In this document: positions 32,769 to 46,400 of the stretch, piece by piece
Position numbering within the stretch: the stretch's first letter is position 1
Layout of the letters: every line of letters starts with the position of its first letter
Assembly (NCBI RefSeq): GCF_902459465.1
Contig: NC_047073.1
Span: 2,790,001 to 2,854,000 of the forward strand
DNA: 64,000 bases
Direction: 5' to 3'
Origin: Asterias rubens
Lineage: Eukaryota; Echinodermata; Asteroidea; Forcipulatida; Asteriidae
The notes under the pieces: model-generated
Seen by the model: the letters and a program-made list of their open reading frames with translations, nothing else
Told to the model about the DNA's origin: nothing
Database searches by the model: none
Made by a program: the position numbers and the translations under genes

Positions 32769-34064
32769 ATCTTCCCTACCAAGAATTTAAAAGTCTTTGT
32801 ATTTATTAATAACATAAACCAACATAATATTCATAAGGTCGTTGTGTAATGGGCAATTTATAGCAGAAAATGGATTTGTGTTTCAACATGAAGATGATAA
32901 TGCGGGCAAATTCTTTGGATAACTTTCCATATGGCGCCACCACTTTTTCACTAATTTTTACAAAAAGGGATATCATTGAGGTAAATTAGATACTATATCA
33001 TTTCATATCAAATTAATAAGTGGTGGCGCCATACGGAAACTTTCCCAATTCTTTGGCTTGACTCTAACCCAATAAACCTCCCTATAGTTCAATAAGTAGC
33101 TTGTGAGAGCATCTGAATTGGGCCAAAGAATGGCTATATTATAATTAACACAACGTAAATATAACTCAAACTCAAACTGGGTTTGAAGATACGGTATGTC
33201 CTGAGCTTAGTCTTTTGGCCAGAATTAGTTCTATAGCCATTATGCAAGCTATTGTACCAGTTAGAGTTAAACACTTAACGTTTCACATTCCTTTGGCTAT
33301 ATAGATGGCGCAGTACCTTTTAAGAATGAGAAATACCGATGTTTTGTGGCCAAGCCCTTGTGTCTGATCACAGAGAATGTACAGCATTGTTATCACTCCT
33401 TTTCAACCAGTAACTTAGCATATGTACAAAGGAAAACGACAAAATTCGTCCCGGAATAAATCGGGTGTACGTATGGACAACCGATGACGCGGTAAACTTG
33501 TAGAGATTGGGCATTAGTCTGGAGTCGAAATGACCTTAATAAATCTGTGATCTTTTATTGAACAGCTACTTTTGGGAGGCTGTTGAGCACAGTTCTGATT
33601 CCCACTTACTTGTTTTTTTCCGCTATCAAGAACTATTGTCCAAGCCGCCCTAAAACTTTTACAATTCGGATGCAGGGATATGCCAGGTAGAGTCGGGTAC
33701 AATGTATCCGTGTCTCTAGCATGTTTAATTTCAGAGTTATTGAAGAGTTCGGCTCAGATTTATTTTAAAACCATTCAACAAACAATTCGTCGGCTTTTTG
33801 TGTATAGCCCATGCATACAACTTTGGGGTGGTATAGGTCTACTTCCTGGCTGCTGGCCCCGCTCAGAAAAATTTCATATCATTAAAATTAGTACAAGAAG
33901 AAATACCTTGAAAATGGCTATATCCGATAAGTAACTACCACAGAAAGTGTCCACTGCCTTTAAATGGGCGTGACACGCGAGCTGGCACCTGTGCTTATTC
34001 AGGTTTTGCACGTGACACAACCTGAATGAGACATAGATATATAATTAAATGTAGAATTAACTAC
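32769..34064. repeat. Duplicated flank block inside satellite A (copy 2)
   Basis: It matches 29622-30916 at an offset of 3147-3148 bp, with very few substitutions and one extra T in a T-run. The left junction joins mid-monomer sequence (gtacttttgatttt) directly to gatcttccctacc. It includes a family E MITE at 32917-33046 and the diverged edge monomer. Confidence 0.93.
32917..33046. repeat. Palindromic MITE, family E (duplicated with its block)
   Basis: The same element as 29770-29899, carried in the segmental copy rather than independently inserted. Confidence 0.88.
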
Positions 34065-37000
34065 GAGTTCGTTTCGGAGCACAGCCGCCTACTTTTAATT
34101 TTCGGTATCAAGAAGTCTGGAAGCCGCTCTAAAACTTTGAAATTTAAATTCAGGGACATGCCAGGATGACGCAGGTACAAACTGCGTCTCTCTATCGTTT
34201 TTAGTTTCAGAATGATTCAAAAGCATAGCTGAAAGTTTTTATAAGTCCGGGCTTTTTTTTCAAGGCATATATTTGTTTTCTCCAATAATCACCACATGCC
34301 GTGTATTTCATGCATTAAATGTCCCAAATTTAAGGGGTGTGTCGGGTCTACTCCCTGGCCTCTAGCGTCTCTTTGAAAATCCCCATAGCCCTAGATTTCT
34401 GTACGAGAGGAAAGCCCTTGAAATTGTCCATCCATTGGTGCTAAACTTGTTAAGATTGGGCAATGATTTTGGGTGAAATTGACCCGTTGTACTTTTGATT
34501 TTCTCTGTGCACAAAAATCCCCTATGGAGGCTTGTTGAGTTCGTTTCGGAGCACAGCCGCCTACTTTTAATTTTCGGTACCAAGAAGTCTGGAAGCCGCT
34601 CTAAAACTTTGAAATTTAAATTCAGGGACATGCCAGGATGACGCAGGTACAAACTGCGTCTCTCTATCGTTTTTAGTTCCAGAATGATTCAAAAGCATAG
34701 CTGAAAGTTTTTACAAGTCCGGGCTTTTTTTTCAAGGCATATATTTGTTTTCTCCAATAATCACCACATGCCGTGTATTTCATGCATTAAATGTCCCAAA
34801 TTTAGGGGGTGTGTCGGGTCTACTCCCTGGCCTCTAGCGTCGCTTTGAAAATCCACATAGCCCTAATTCTTGTACGAGAGGAAAGCCCTTGAAATTGTCC
34901 ATCCATTGGTGCTAAACTTGTTAAGATTGGGCAATGATTTTGGGTGAAATTGACCCGTTGTACTTTTGATTTTCTCTGTGCACAAAAATCCCCTAGGGAG
35001 GCTTGTTGAGTTCGTTTCGGAGCACAGCCGCCTACTTTTAATTTTCGGTACCAAGAAGTCTGGAAGCCGCTCTAAAACTTTGAAATTTAAATTTAGGGAC
35101 ATGCCAGGATGACGCAGGTACAAACTGCGTCTCTCTATCGTTTTCAGTTCCAGAATGATTCAAAAGCATAGCTGAAAGTTTTTATAAGTCCGGGCTTTTT
35201 TTTCAAGGCATATATTTGTTTTCTCCAATAATCACCACATGCCGTGTATTTCATGCATTAAATGTCCCAAATTTAGGGGGTGTGTCGGGTCTACTCCCTG
35301 GCCTCTAGCGTCGCTTTGAAAATCCCCATAGCCCTAATTTTTGTACGAGAGGAAAGCCCTTGAAATTGTCCATCCATTGGTGCTAAACTTGTTAAGATTG
35401 GGCAATGATTTTGGGTGAAATTGACCCGTTGTACTTTTGATTTTCTCTGTGCACAAAAATCCCCTCGGGAGGCTTGTTGAGTTCGTTTCGGAGCACAGCC
35501 GCCTACTTTTAATTTTCGGTACCAAGAAGTCTGGAAGCCGCTCTAAAACTTTGAAATTTAAATTCAGGGACATGCCAGGATGACGCAGGTACAAACTGCG
35601 TCTCTCTATCGTTGTTAGTTCCAGAATGATTCAAAAGCATAGCTGAAAGTTTTTATAAGTCCGGGCTTTTTTTTCAAGGCATATATTTGTTTTCTCCAAT
35701 AATCACCACATGCCGTGTATTTCATGCATTAAATGTCCCAAATTTACGGGGTGTGTCGGGTCTACTCCCTGGCCTCTAGCGTCGCTTTGAAAATCCACAT
35801 AGCCCTAATTTTTGTACGAGAGGAAAGCCCCTGAAATTGTCTATCCATTGGTGCTAAACTTGTCAAGATTGGGCAATGATTTTGGGTAAAATTGACCCGT
35901 TGTACTTTTGATTTTCTCTGTGCACAAAAATCCCCTAGGGAGGCTTGTTGAGTTCGTTTCGGAGCACAGCCGCCTACTTTTAATTTTCGGTACCAAGAAG
36001 TCTGGAAGCCGCTCTAAAACTTTGAAATTTAAATTCAGGGACATGCCAGGATGACGCAGGTACAAACTGCGTCTCTCTATCGTTTTTAGTTCCAGAATGA
36101 TTCAAAAGCATAGCTGAAAGTTTTTATAAGTCCGGGCTTTTTTTTCAAGGCATATATTTGTTTTCTCCAATAATCACCACATGCCGTGTATTTCATGCAT
36201 TAAATGTCCCAAATTTAGGGGGTGTGTCGGGTCTACTCCCTGGCCTCTAGCGTCGCTTTGAAAATCCACATAGCCCTAATTTTTGTACGAGAGGAAAGCC
36301 CTTGAAATTGTCCATCCATTGGTGCTAAACTTGTTAAGATTGGGCAATGATTTTGGGTGAAATTGACCCGTTGTACTTTTGATTTTCTCTGTGCACAAAA
36401 ATCCCCTAGGGAGGCTTGTTGAGTTCGTTTCGGAGCACAGCCGCCTACTTTTAATTTTCGGTACCAAGAAGTCTGGAAGCCGCTCTAAAACTTTGAAATT
36501 TAAATTCAGGGACATGCCAGGATGACGCAGGTACAAACTGCGTCTCTCTATCGTTTTTAGTTCCAGAATGATTCAAAAGCATAGCTGAAAGTTTTTATAA
36601 GTCCGGGCATTTTTTTTCAAGGCATATATTCGTTTTCTCCAATAATCACCACATGCCGTGTATTTCATGCATTAAATGTCCCAAATTTAGGGGGTGTGTC
36701 GGGTCTACTCCCTGGCCTCTAGCGTCGCTTTGAAAATCCACATAGCCCTAATTTTTGTACGAGAGGAAAGCCCTTGAAATTGTCCATCCATTGGTGCTAA
36801 ACTTGTTAAGATTGGGCAATGATTTTGGGTGAAATTGACCCGTTGTACTTTTGATTTTCTCTGTGCACAAAAATCCCCTAGGGAGGCTTGTTGAGTTCGT
36901 TTCGGAGCACAGCCGCCTACTTTTAATTTTCGGTACCAAGAAGTCTGGAAGCCGCTCTAAAACTTTGAAATTTAAATTCAGGGACATGCCAGGATGACGC

Positions 37001-40000
37001 AGGTACAAACTGCGTCTCTCTATCGTTTTTAGTTCCAGAATGATTCAAAAGCATAGCTGAAAGTTTTTATAAGTCCGGGCTTTTTTTTCAAGGCATATAT
37101 TTGTTTTCTCCAATAATCACCACATGCCGTGTATTTCATGCATTAAATGTCCCAAATTTAGGGGGTGTGTCGGGTCTACTCCCTGGCCTCTAGCGGCCCC
37201 TATGAAAATCCACATAGCCCTAATTTTTGTACGAGAGGAAAGCCCTTGAAATTGTCTATCCATTGGTGCTAAACTTGTCAAGATTGGGCAATGAGTTTGG
37301 GTAAAATTGACCCGTTGTACTTTTGATTTTCTCTGTGCACAAAAATCCCCTAGGGAGGCTTGTTGAGTTCGTTTCGGAGCACAGCCGCCTACTTTTAATT
37401 TTCGGTACCAAGAAGTCTGGAAGCCGCTCTAAAACTTTGAAATTTAAATTCAGGGACATGCCAGGATGACGCAGGTACAAACTGCGTCTCTCTATCGTTT
37501 TTAGTTCCAGAATGATTCAAAAGCATAGCTGAAAGTTTTTATAAGTCCGGGCTTTTTTTTCAAGGCATATATTTGTTTTCTCCAATAATCACCACATGCC
37601 GTGTATTTCATGCATTAAATGTCCCAAATTTAGGGGGTGTGTCGGGTCTACTCCCTGGCCTCTAGCGTCGCTTTGAAAATCCACATAGCCCTAATTTTTG
37701 TACGAGAGGAAAGCCCTTGAAATTGTCCATCCATTGGTGCTAAACTTGTTAAGATTGGGCAATGATTTTGGGTGAAATTGACCCGTTGTACTTTTGATTT
37801 TCTCTGTGCACAAAAATCCCCTAGGGAGGCTTGTTGAGTTCGTTTCGGAGCACAGCCGCCTACTTTTAATTTTCGGTACCAAGAAGTCTGGAAGCCGCTC
37901 TAAAACATTGAAATTTAAATTCAGGGACATGCCAGGATGACGCAGGTACAAACTGCGTCTCTCTATCGTTTTTAGTTCCAGAATGATTCAAAAGCATAGC
38001 TGAAAGTTTTTATAAGTCCGGGCTTTTTTTTCAAGGCATATATTTGTTTTCTCCAATAATCACCACATGCCGTGTATTTCATGCATTAAATGTCCCAAAT
38101 TTAGGGGGTGTGTCGGGTCTACTCCCTGGCCTCTAGCGTCGCTTTGAAAATCCACATAGCCCTAATTTTTGTACGAGAGGAAAGCCCTTGAAATTGTCCT
38201 ATCCATTGGTGCTAAACTTGTTAAGATTGGGCAATGATTTTGGGTAAAATTGACCCGTTGTACTTTTGATTTTCTCTGTGCACAAAAATCCCCTAGGGAG
38301 GCTTGTTGAGTTCGTTTCGGAGCACAGCCGCCTACTTTTAATTTTCGGTACCAAGAAGTCTGGAAGCCGCTCTAAAACTTTGAAATTTAAATTCAGGGAC
38401 ATGCCAGGATGACGCAGGTACAAACTGCGTCTCTCTATCGTTTTTAGTTCCAGAATGATTCAAAAGCATAGCTGAAAGTTTTTATAAGTCCGGGCTTTTT
38501 TTTCAAGGCATATATTTGTTTTCTCCAATAATCACCACATGCCGTGTATTTCATGCATTAAATGTCCCAAATTTAGGGGGTGTGTCGGGTCTACTCCCTG
38601 GCCTCTAGCGTCGCTTTGAAAATTCACATAGCTCTAATTTGTGTACGAGAGGAAAGCCCTTGAAATTGTCCATCCATTGGTGCTAAATTTGTTAAGATTG
38701 GGCAATGATTTTGGGTGAAATTGACCCGTTGTACTTTTGATTTTCTCTGTGCACAAAAATCCCCTAGGGAGGCTTGTTGAGTTCGTTTCGGAGCACAGCC
38801 GCCTACTTTTAATTTTCGGTACCAAGAAGTCTGGAAGCCGCTCTAAAACTTTGAAATTTAAATTCAGGGACATGCCAGGATGACGCAGGTACAAACTGCG
38901 TCTCTCTATCGTTTTTAGTTCCAGAATGATTCAAAAGCATAGCTGAAAGTTTTTATAAGTCCGGGCTTTTTTTTCAAGGCATATATTAGTTTTCTCCAAT
39001 AATCACCACATGCCGTGTATTTCATGCATTAAATGTCCCAAATTTAGGGGGTGTGTCGGGTCTACTCCCTGGCCTCTAGCGTCGCTTTGAAAATCCACAT
39101 AGCCCTAATTTTTGTACGAGAGGAAAGCCCTTGAAATTGTCCATCCATTGGTGCTAAATTTGTTAAGATTGGGCAATGATTTTGGGTGAAATTGACCCGT
39201 TGTACTTTTGATTTTCTCTGTGCACAAAAATCCCCTAGGGAGGCTTGTTGAGTTCGTTTCGGAGCACAGCCGCCTACTTTTAATTTTCGGTACCAAGAAG
39301 TCTGGAAGCCGCTCTAAAACTTTGAAATTTAAATTCAGGGACATGCCAGGATGACGCAGGTACAAACTGCGTCTCTCTATCGTTTTTAGTTCCAGAATGA
39401 TTCAAAAGCATAGCTGAAAGTTTTTATAAGTCCGGGCTTTTTTTTCAAGGCATATATTTGTTTTCTCCAATAATCACCACATGCCGTGTATTTCATGCAT
39501 TAAATGTCCCAAATTTAGGGGGTGTGTCGGGTCTACTCCCTGGCCTCTAGCGTCGCTTTGAAAATCCACATAGCCCTAATTTTTGTACGAGAGGAAAGCC
39601 CTTGAAATTGTCCATCCATTGGTGCTAAACTTGTTAAGATTGGGCAATGATTTTGGGTAAAATTTACCCGTTGTACTTTTGATTTTCTCTGTGCACAAAA
39701 ATCCCGTAGGGAGGCTTGTTGAGTTCGTTTCGGAGCACAGCCGCCTACTTTTAATTTTCGGTACCAAGAAGTCTGGAAGCCGCTCTAAAACTTTGAAATT
39801 TAAATTCAGGGACATGCCAGGATGACGCAGGTACAAACTGCGTCTCTCTATCGTTTTTAGTTCCAGAATGATTCAAAAGCATAGCTGAAAGTTTTTATAA
39901 GTCCGGGCTTTTTTTTCAAGGCATATATTTGTTTTCTCCAATAATCACCACATGCCGTGTATTTCATGCATTAAATGTCCCAAATTTAGGGGGTGTGTCG

Positions 40001-43000
40001 GGTCTACTCCCTGGCCTCTAGCGTCGCTTTGAAAATCCACATAGCCCTAATTTTTGTACGAGAGGAAAGCCCTTGAAATTGTCCATCCATTGGTGCTAAA
40101 CTTGTTAAGATTGGGCAATGATTTTGGGTGAAATTGACCCGTTGTACTTTTGATTTTCTCTGTGCACAAAAATCCCCTAGGGAGGCTTGTTGAGTTCGTT
40201 TCGGAGCACAGCCGCCTACTTTTAATTTTCGGTACCAAGAAGTCTGGAAGCCGCTCTAAAACTTTGAAATTTAAATTCAGGGACATGCCAGGATGACGCA
40301 GGTACAAACTGCGTCTCTCTATCGTTTTTAGTTCCAGAATGATTCAAAAGCATAGCTGAAAGTTTTTATAAGTCCGGGCTTTTTTTTCAAGGCATATATT
40401 TGTTTTCTCCAATAATCACCACATGCCGTGTATTTCATGCATTAAATGTCCCAAATTTAGGGGGTGTGTCGGGTCTACTCCCTGGCCTCTAGCGTCGCTT
40501 TGAAAATCCACATAGCCCTAATTTTTGTACGAGAGGAAAGCCCTTGAAATTGTCCATCCATTGGTGCTAAACTTGTTAAGATTGGGCAATGATTTTGGGT
40601 GAAATTGACCCGTTGTACTTTTGATTTTCTCTGTGCACAAAAATCCCCTAGGGAGGCTTGTTGAGTTCGTTTCGGAGCACAGCCGCCTACTTTTAATTTT
40701 CGGTACCAAGAAGTCTGGAAGCCGCTCTAAAACTTTGAAATTTAAATTCAGGGACATGCCAGGATGACGCAGGTACAAACTGCGTCTCTCTATCGTTTTT
40801 AGTTCCAGAATGATTCAAAAGCATAGCTGAAAGTTTTTATAAGTCCGGGCTTTTTTTTCAAGGCATATATTTGTTTTCTCCAATAATCACCACATGCCGT
40901 GTATTTCATGCATTAAATGTCCCAAATTTAGGGGGTGTGTCGGGTCTACTCCCTGGCCTCTAGCGTCGCTTTGAAAATCCACATAGCCCTAATTTTTGTA
41001 CGAGAGGAAAGCCCTTGAAATTGTCCATCCATTGGTGCTAAACTTGTTAAGATTGGGCAATGATTTTGGGTGAAATTGACCCGTTGTACTTTTGATTTTC
41101 TCTGTGCACAAAAATCCCCTAGGGAGGCTTGTTGAGTTCGTTTCGGAGCACAGCCGCCTACTTTTAATTTTCGGTATCCAAGAAGTCTGGAAGCCGCTCT
41201 AAAACTTTGAAATTTAAATTCAGGGACATGCCAGGATGACGCAGGTACAAACTGCGTCTCTCTATCGTTTTTAGTTCCAGAATGATTCAAAAGCATAGCT
41301 GAAAGTTTTTATAAGTCCGGGCTTTTTTTTCAAGGCATATATTTGTTTTCTCCAATAATCACCACATGCCGTGTATTTCATGCATTAAATGTCCCAAATT
41401 TAGGGGGTGTGTCGGGTCTACTCCCTGGCCTCTAGCGTCGCTTTGAAAATCCACATAGCCCTAATTTTTGTACGAGAGGAAAGCCCTTGAAATTGTCCAT
41501 CCATTGGTGCTAAACTTGTTAAGATTGGGCAATGATTTTGGGTGAAATTGACCCGTTGTACTTTTGATTTTCTCTGTGCACAAAAATCCCCTAGGGAGGC
41601 TTGTTGAGTTCGTTTCGGAGCACAGCCGCCTACTTTTAATTTTCGGTACCAAGAAGTCTGGAAGCCGCTCTAAAACTTTGAAATTTAAATTCAGGGACAT
41701 GCCAGGATGACGCAGGTACAAACTGCGTCTCTCTATCGTTTTTAGTTCCAGAATGATTCAAAAGCATAGCTGAAAGTTTTTATAAGTCCGGGCTTTTTTT
41801 TTCAAGGCATATATTTGTTTTCTCCAATAATCACCACATGCCGTGTATTTCATGCATTAAATGTCCCAAATTTAGGGGGTGTGTCGGGTCTACTCCCTGG
41901 CCTCTAGCGTCGCTTTGAAAATCCCCATAGCCCTAATTTTTGTACGAGAGGAAAGCCCTTGAAATTGTCCATCCATTGGTGCTAAACTTGTTAAGATTGG
42001 GCAATGATTTTGGGTGAAATTGACCCGTTGTACTTTTGATTTTCTCTGTGCACAAAAATCCCCTAGGGAGGCTTGTTGAGTTCGTTTCGGAGCACAGCCG
42101 CCTACTTTTAATTTTCGGTACCAAGAAGTCTGGAAGCCGCTCTAAAACTTTGAAATTTAAATTCAGGGACATGCCAGGATGACGCAGGTACAAACTGCGT
42201 CTCTCTATCGTTTTTAGTTCCAGAATGATTCAAAAGCATAGCTGAAAGTTTTTATAAGTCCGGGCTTTTTTTTCAAGGCATATATTTGTTTTCTCCAATA
42301 ATCACCACATGCCGTGTATTTCATGCATTAAATGTCCCAAATTTAGGGGGTGTGTCGGGTCTACTCCCTGGCCTCTAGCGTCGCTTTGAAAATCCACATA
42401 GCCCTAATTTTTGTACGAGAGGAAAGCCCTTGAAATTGTCCATCCATTGGTGCTAAACTTGTTAAGATTGGGCAATGATTTTGGGTGAAATTGACCCGTT
42501 GTACTTTTGATTTTCTCTGTGCACAAAAATCCCCTAGGGAGGCTTGTTGAGTTCGTTTCGGAGCACAGCCGCCTACTTTTAATTTTCGGTACCAAGAAGT
42601 CTGGAAGCCGCTCTAAAACTTTGAAATTTAAATTCAGGGACATGCCAGGATGACGCAGGTACAAACTGCGTCTCTCTATCGTTTTTAGTTCCAGAATGAT
42701 TCAAAAGCATAGCTGAAAGTTTTTATAAGTCCGGGCTTTTTTTTCAAGGCATATATTTGTTTTCTCCAATAATCACCACATGCCGTGTATTTCATGCATT
42801 AAATGTCCCAAATTTAGGGGGTGTGTCGGGTCTACTCCCTGGCCTCTAGCGTCGCTTTGAAAATCCACATAGCCCTAATTTATGTACGAGAGGAAAGCCC
42901 TTGAAATTGTCCATCCATTGGTGCTAAACTTGTTAAGATTGGGCAATGATTTTGGGTGAAATTGACCCGTTGTACTTTTGATTTTCTCTGTGCACAAAAA

Positions 43001-43398
43001 TCCCCTAGGGAGGCTTGTTGAGTTCGTTTCGGAGCACAGCCGCCTACTTTTAATTTTCGGTACCAAGAAGTCTGGAAGCCGCTCTAAAACTTTGAAATTT
43101 AAATTCAGGGACATGCCAGGATGACGCAGGTACAAACTGCGTCTCTCTATCGTTTTTAGTTCCAGAATGATTCAAAAGCATAGCTGAAAGTTTTATAAGT
43201 CCGGGCTTTTTTTTCAAGGCATATATTTGTTTTCTCCAATAATCACCACATGCCGTGTATTTCATGCATTAAATGTCCCAAATTTAGGGGGTGTGTCGGG
43301 TCTACTCCCTGGCCTCTAGCGTCGCTTTGAAAATCCACATAGCCCTAATTTTTGTACGAGAGGAAAGCCCTTGAAATTGTCCATCCATTGGTGCTAAA

Positions 43399-43498
43399 NN
43401 NNNNNNNNNNNNNNNNNNNNNNNNNNNNNNNNNNNNNNNNNNNNNNNNNNNNNNNNNNNNNNNNNNNNNNNNNNNNNNNNNNNNNNNNNNNNNNNNNN
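43399..43498. other. Assembly gap, exactly 100 N
   Basis: A round-number run of N, so the true length is probably unknown. The left side is mid-monomer satellite A (minus-oriented). The right side is mid-monomer satellite B (plus-oriented). The orientation switch is hidden here. Confidence 0.98.
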
Positions 43499-46400
43499 GG
43501 GGCTAGATGCGACGGCGTGAGCAGGCACCCATTAGAAATTGACGTACACTGTGCGTGTATACAATGTACACAAACACACGGCGCAGTCAGGGAACCCAAC
43601 CAAAACTAATAGTCATTCAAAAATAGGCCCGGACAATTAAAAACTTTCAGCAATGCTCTGGAATAACTCTGGAACTAAAAAAGCCAGAGAGATGCAGTTT
43701 GTACCTTAGTCATCGTGGCATGTCCCTGCATCCATTTGTTAAAGGTTTAGGGCGACTTGCACACTTCTTGATAGAAAAAAGCTCAAGTAAGCGGGGTTGC
43801 TCAGAAACGATTTCAACAACCTCCACTATGGGAGTTTTGTGCACAGAGCTGTCGGAGAAAAAAACAAAATGTAAACCGGGTAATTTCGATCCCATATCAT
43901 GCTCAATCTTCAAAATTTTACCACCAGAGGATTGCCATGTTCAAGGGCTTTCCTCTCGTACAAAACTTAATGCTCTGACGATTTTTAAGGCGGGGCTAGA
44001 TGCGACGGCGTGAGCAGGCACCCATTAGAAATTGACGTACACTGTGCGTGTATACAATGTACACAAACACACGGCGCAGTCAGGGAACCCAACCAAAAAT
44101 AATAGTCATTCAAAATATAGGCCCGGACAATTAAAAACTTTCAGCAATGCTCTGGAATAACTCTGGAACTAAAAATGCCACAGAGATGCAGTTTGTACCT
44201 TAGTCATCGTGGCATGTCCCTGCATCCATTTGTTAAAGGTTTAGGGCGACTTGCACACTTCTTGATAGAAAAAAGCTCAAGTAAGCGGGGTTGCTCAGAA
44301 ACGATTTCAACAACCTTCACTATGGGAGTTTTGTGCACAGAGCTGTCGGAGAGAAAAACAAAATGTAAACTGGGTAATTTCGATCCCAGTATCATGCTCA
44401 AGCTTCAAATCTTCAAAATTTTACCACCACAGGATTGCCATGTTCAAGGGCTTTCCTCTCGTACAAAACTTAATGCTCTGACGATTTTTAAGGCGGGGCT
44501 AGATGCGACGGCGTGAGCAGGCACCCATTAGAAATTGACGTACACTGTGCGTGTATACAATGTACACAAACACACGGCGCAGTCAGGGAACCCAACCAAA
44601 ACTAATAGTCATTCAAAAAATAGGCCCGGACAATTAAAAACTTTCAGCAATGCTCTGGAATAACTCTGGAACTAAAAAAGCCAGAGAGATGCAGTTTGTA
44701 CCTTAGTCATCGTGGCATGTCCCTGCATCCATTTGTTAAAGGTTTAGGGCGACTTGCACACTTCTTGATAGAAAAAAGCTCAAGTAAGCGGGGTTGCTCA
44801 GAAACGATTTCAACAACCTCCACTATGGGAGTTTTGTGCACAGAGCTGTCGGAGAAAAAACAAAATGTAAACCGGGTAATTTCGATCCCATATCATGCTC
44901 AATCTTCAAAATTTTACCACCAGAGGATTGCCATGTTCAAGGGCTTTCCTCTCGTACAAAACTTAATGCTCTGACGATTTTTAAGGCGGGGCTAGATGCG
45001 ACGGCGTGAGCAGGCACCCATTAGAAATTGACGTACACTGTGCGTGTATACAATGTACACAAACACACGGCGCAGTCAGGGAACCCAACCAAAAATAATA
45101 GTCATTCAAAAAATAGGCCCGGACAATTAAAAACTTTCAGCAATGCTCTGGAATAACTCTGGAACTAAAAAAGCCAGAGAGATGCAGTTTGTACCTTAGT
45201 CATTCTGGCATGTCCCTGCATCCATTTGTTAAAGGTTTAGGGCGACTTGCACACTTCTTGATAGAAAAAAGCTCAATTAAGCGGGGTTGCTCAGAAACGA
45301 TTTCAACAACCTTCACTATGGGAGTTTTGTGCACAGAGCTGTCGGAGAGAAAAACAAAATGTACAATGGGTAATTTCGATCCCAGTATCATGATCAAGCT
45401 TCAAAATCTTCAAAATTTTACCACCACAGGATTGCCATGTTCAAGGGCTTTCCTCTCGTACAAAACTTAATGCTCTGACGATTTTTAAGGCGGGGCTAGA
45501 TGCGACGGCGTGAGCAGGCACCCATTAGAAATTGACGTACACTGTGCGTGTATACAATGTACACAAACACACGGCGCAGTCAGGGAACCCAACCAAAAAT
45601 AATAGTCATTCAAAAATAGGCCCGGACAATTAAAAACTTTCAGCAATGCTCTGGAATAACTCTGGAACTAAAAAAGCCAGAGAGATGCAGTTTGTACCTT
45701 AGTCATCGTGGCATGTCCCTGCATCCATTTGTTAAAGGTTTAGGGCGACTTGCACACTTCTTGATAGAAAAAAGCTCAAGTAAGCGGGGTTGCTCAGAAA
45801 CGATTTCAACAACCTCCACTATGGGAGTTTTGTGCACAGAGCTGTCGGAGAGAAAAACACAATGTACAATGGGTAATTTCGATCCCAGTATCATGCTCAA
45901 GCTTCAAAATCTTCAAAATTTTACCACCACAGGATTGCCATGTTCAAGGGCTTTCCTCTCGTACAAAACTTAATGCTCTGACGATTTTTAAGGCGGGGCT
46001 AGATGCGACGGCGTGAGCAGGCACCCATTAGAAATTGACGTACACTGTGCGTGTATACAATGTACACAAACACACGGCGCAGTCAGGGAACCCAACCAAA
46101 AATAATAGTCATTCAAAAATAGGCCCGGACAATTAAAAACTTTCAGCAATGCTCTGGAATAACTCTGGAACTAAAAATGCCACAGAGATGCAGTTTGTAC
46201 CTTAGTCATCGTGGCATGTCCCTGCATCCATTTGTTAAAGGTTTAGGGCGACTTGCACACTTCTTGATAGAAAAAAGCTCAATTAAGCGGGGTTGCTCAG
46301 AAACGATTTCAACAACCTCCACTATGGGAGTTTTGTGCACAGAGCTGTCGGAGAGAAAAACAAAATGTACAATGGGTAATTTCGATCCCAGTATCATGCT

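Larger units (their letters stand above)
30917..43398 (-). repeat. Satellite A tandem array, 471-bp period
   Basis: The anchor gagttcgtttcggagcacag starts at 30917, 31389, 31860 and 32331, then from 34065 every 471-472 bp to about 43019 (roughly 24 full units). Units are near identical, with one- or two-base differences and rare 1-bp indels. Each minus-strand unit keeps an open frame of about 86 codons, disrupted in a few units. That frame opens at a TTG; the first ATG is eight codons in. The array is interrupted at 32769-34064 by a duplicate of its flank and runs into the assembly gap. Confidence 0.97.

Noticed and set aside
30917..43398. CENP-B box in satellite A (ttcgtttcggagcac)
   Set aside because: It has TTCG but lacks the required spacing to A and CGGG, so it is not a CENP-B box. 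Centromere identity cannot be claimed from this.
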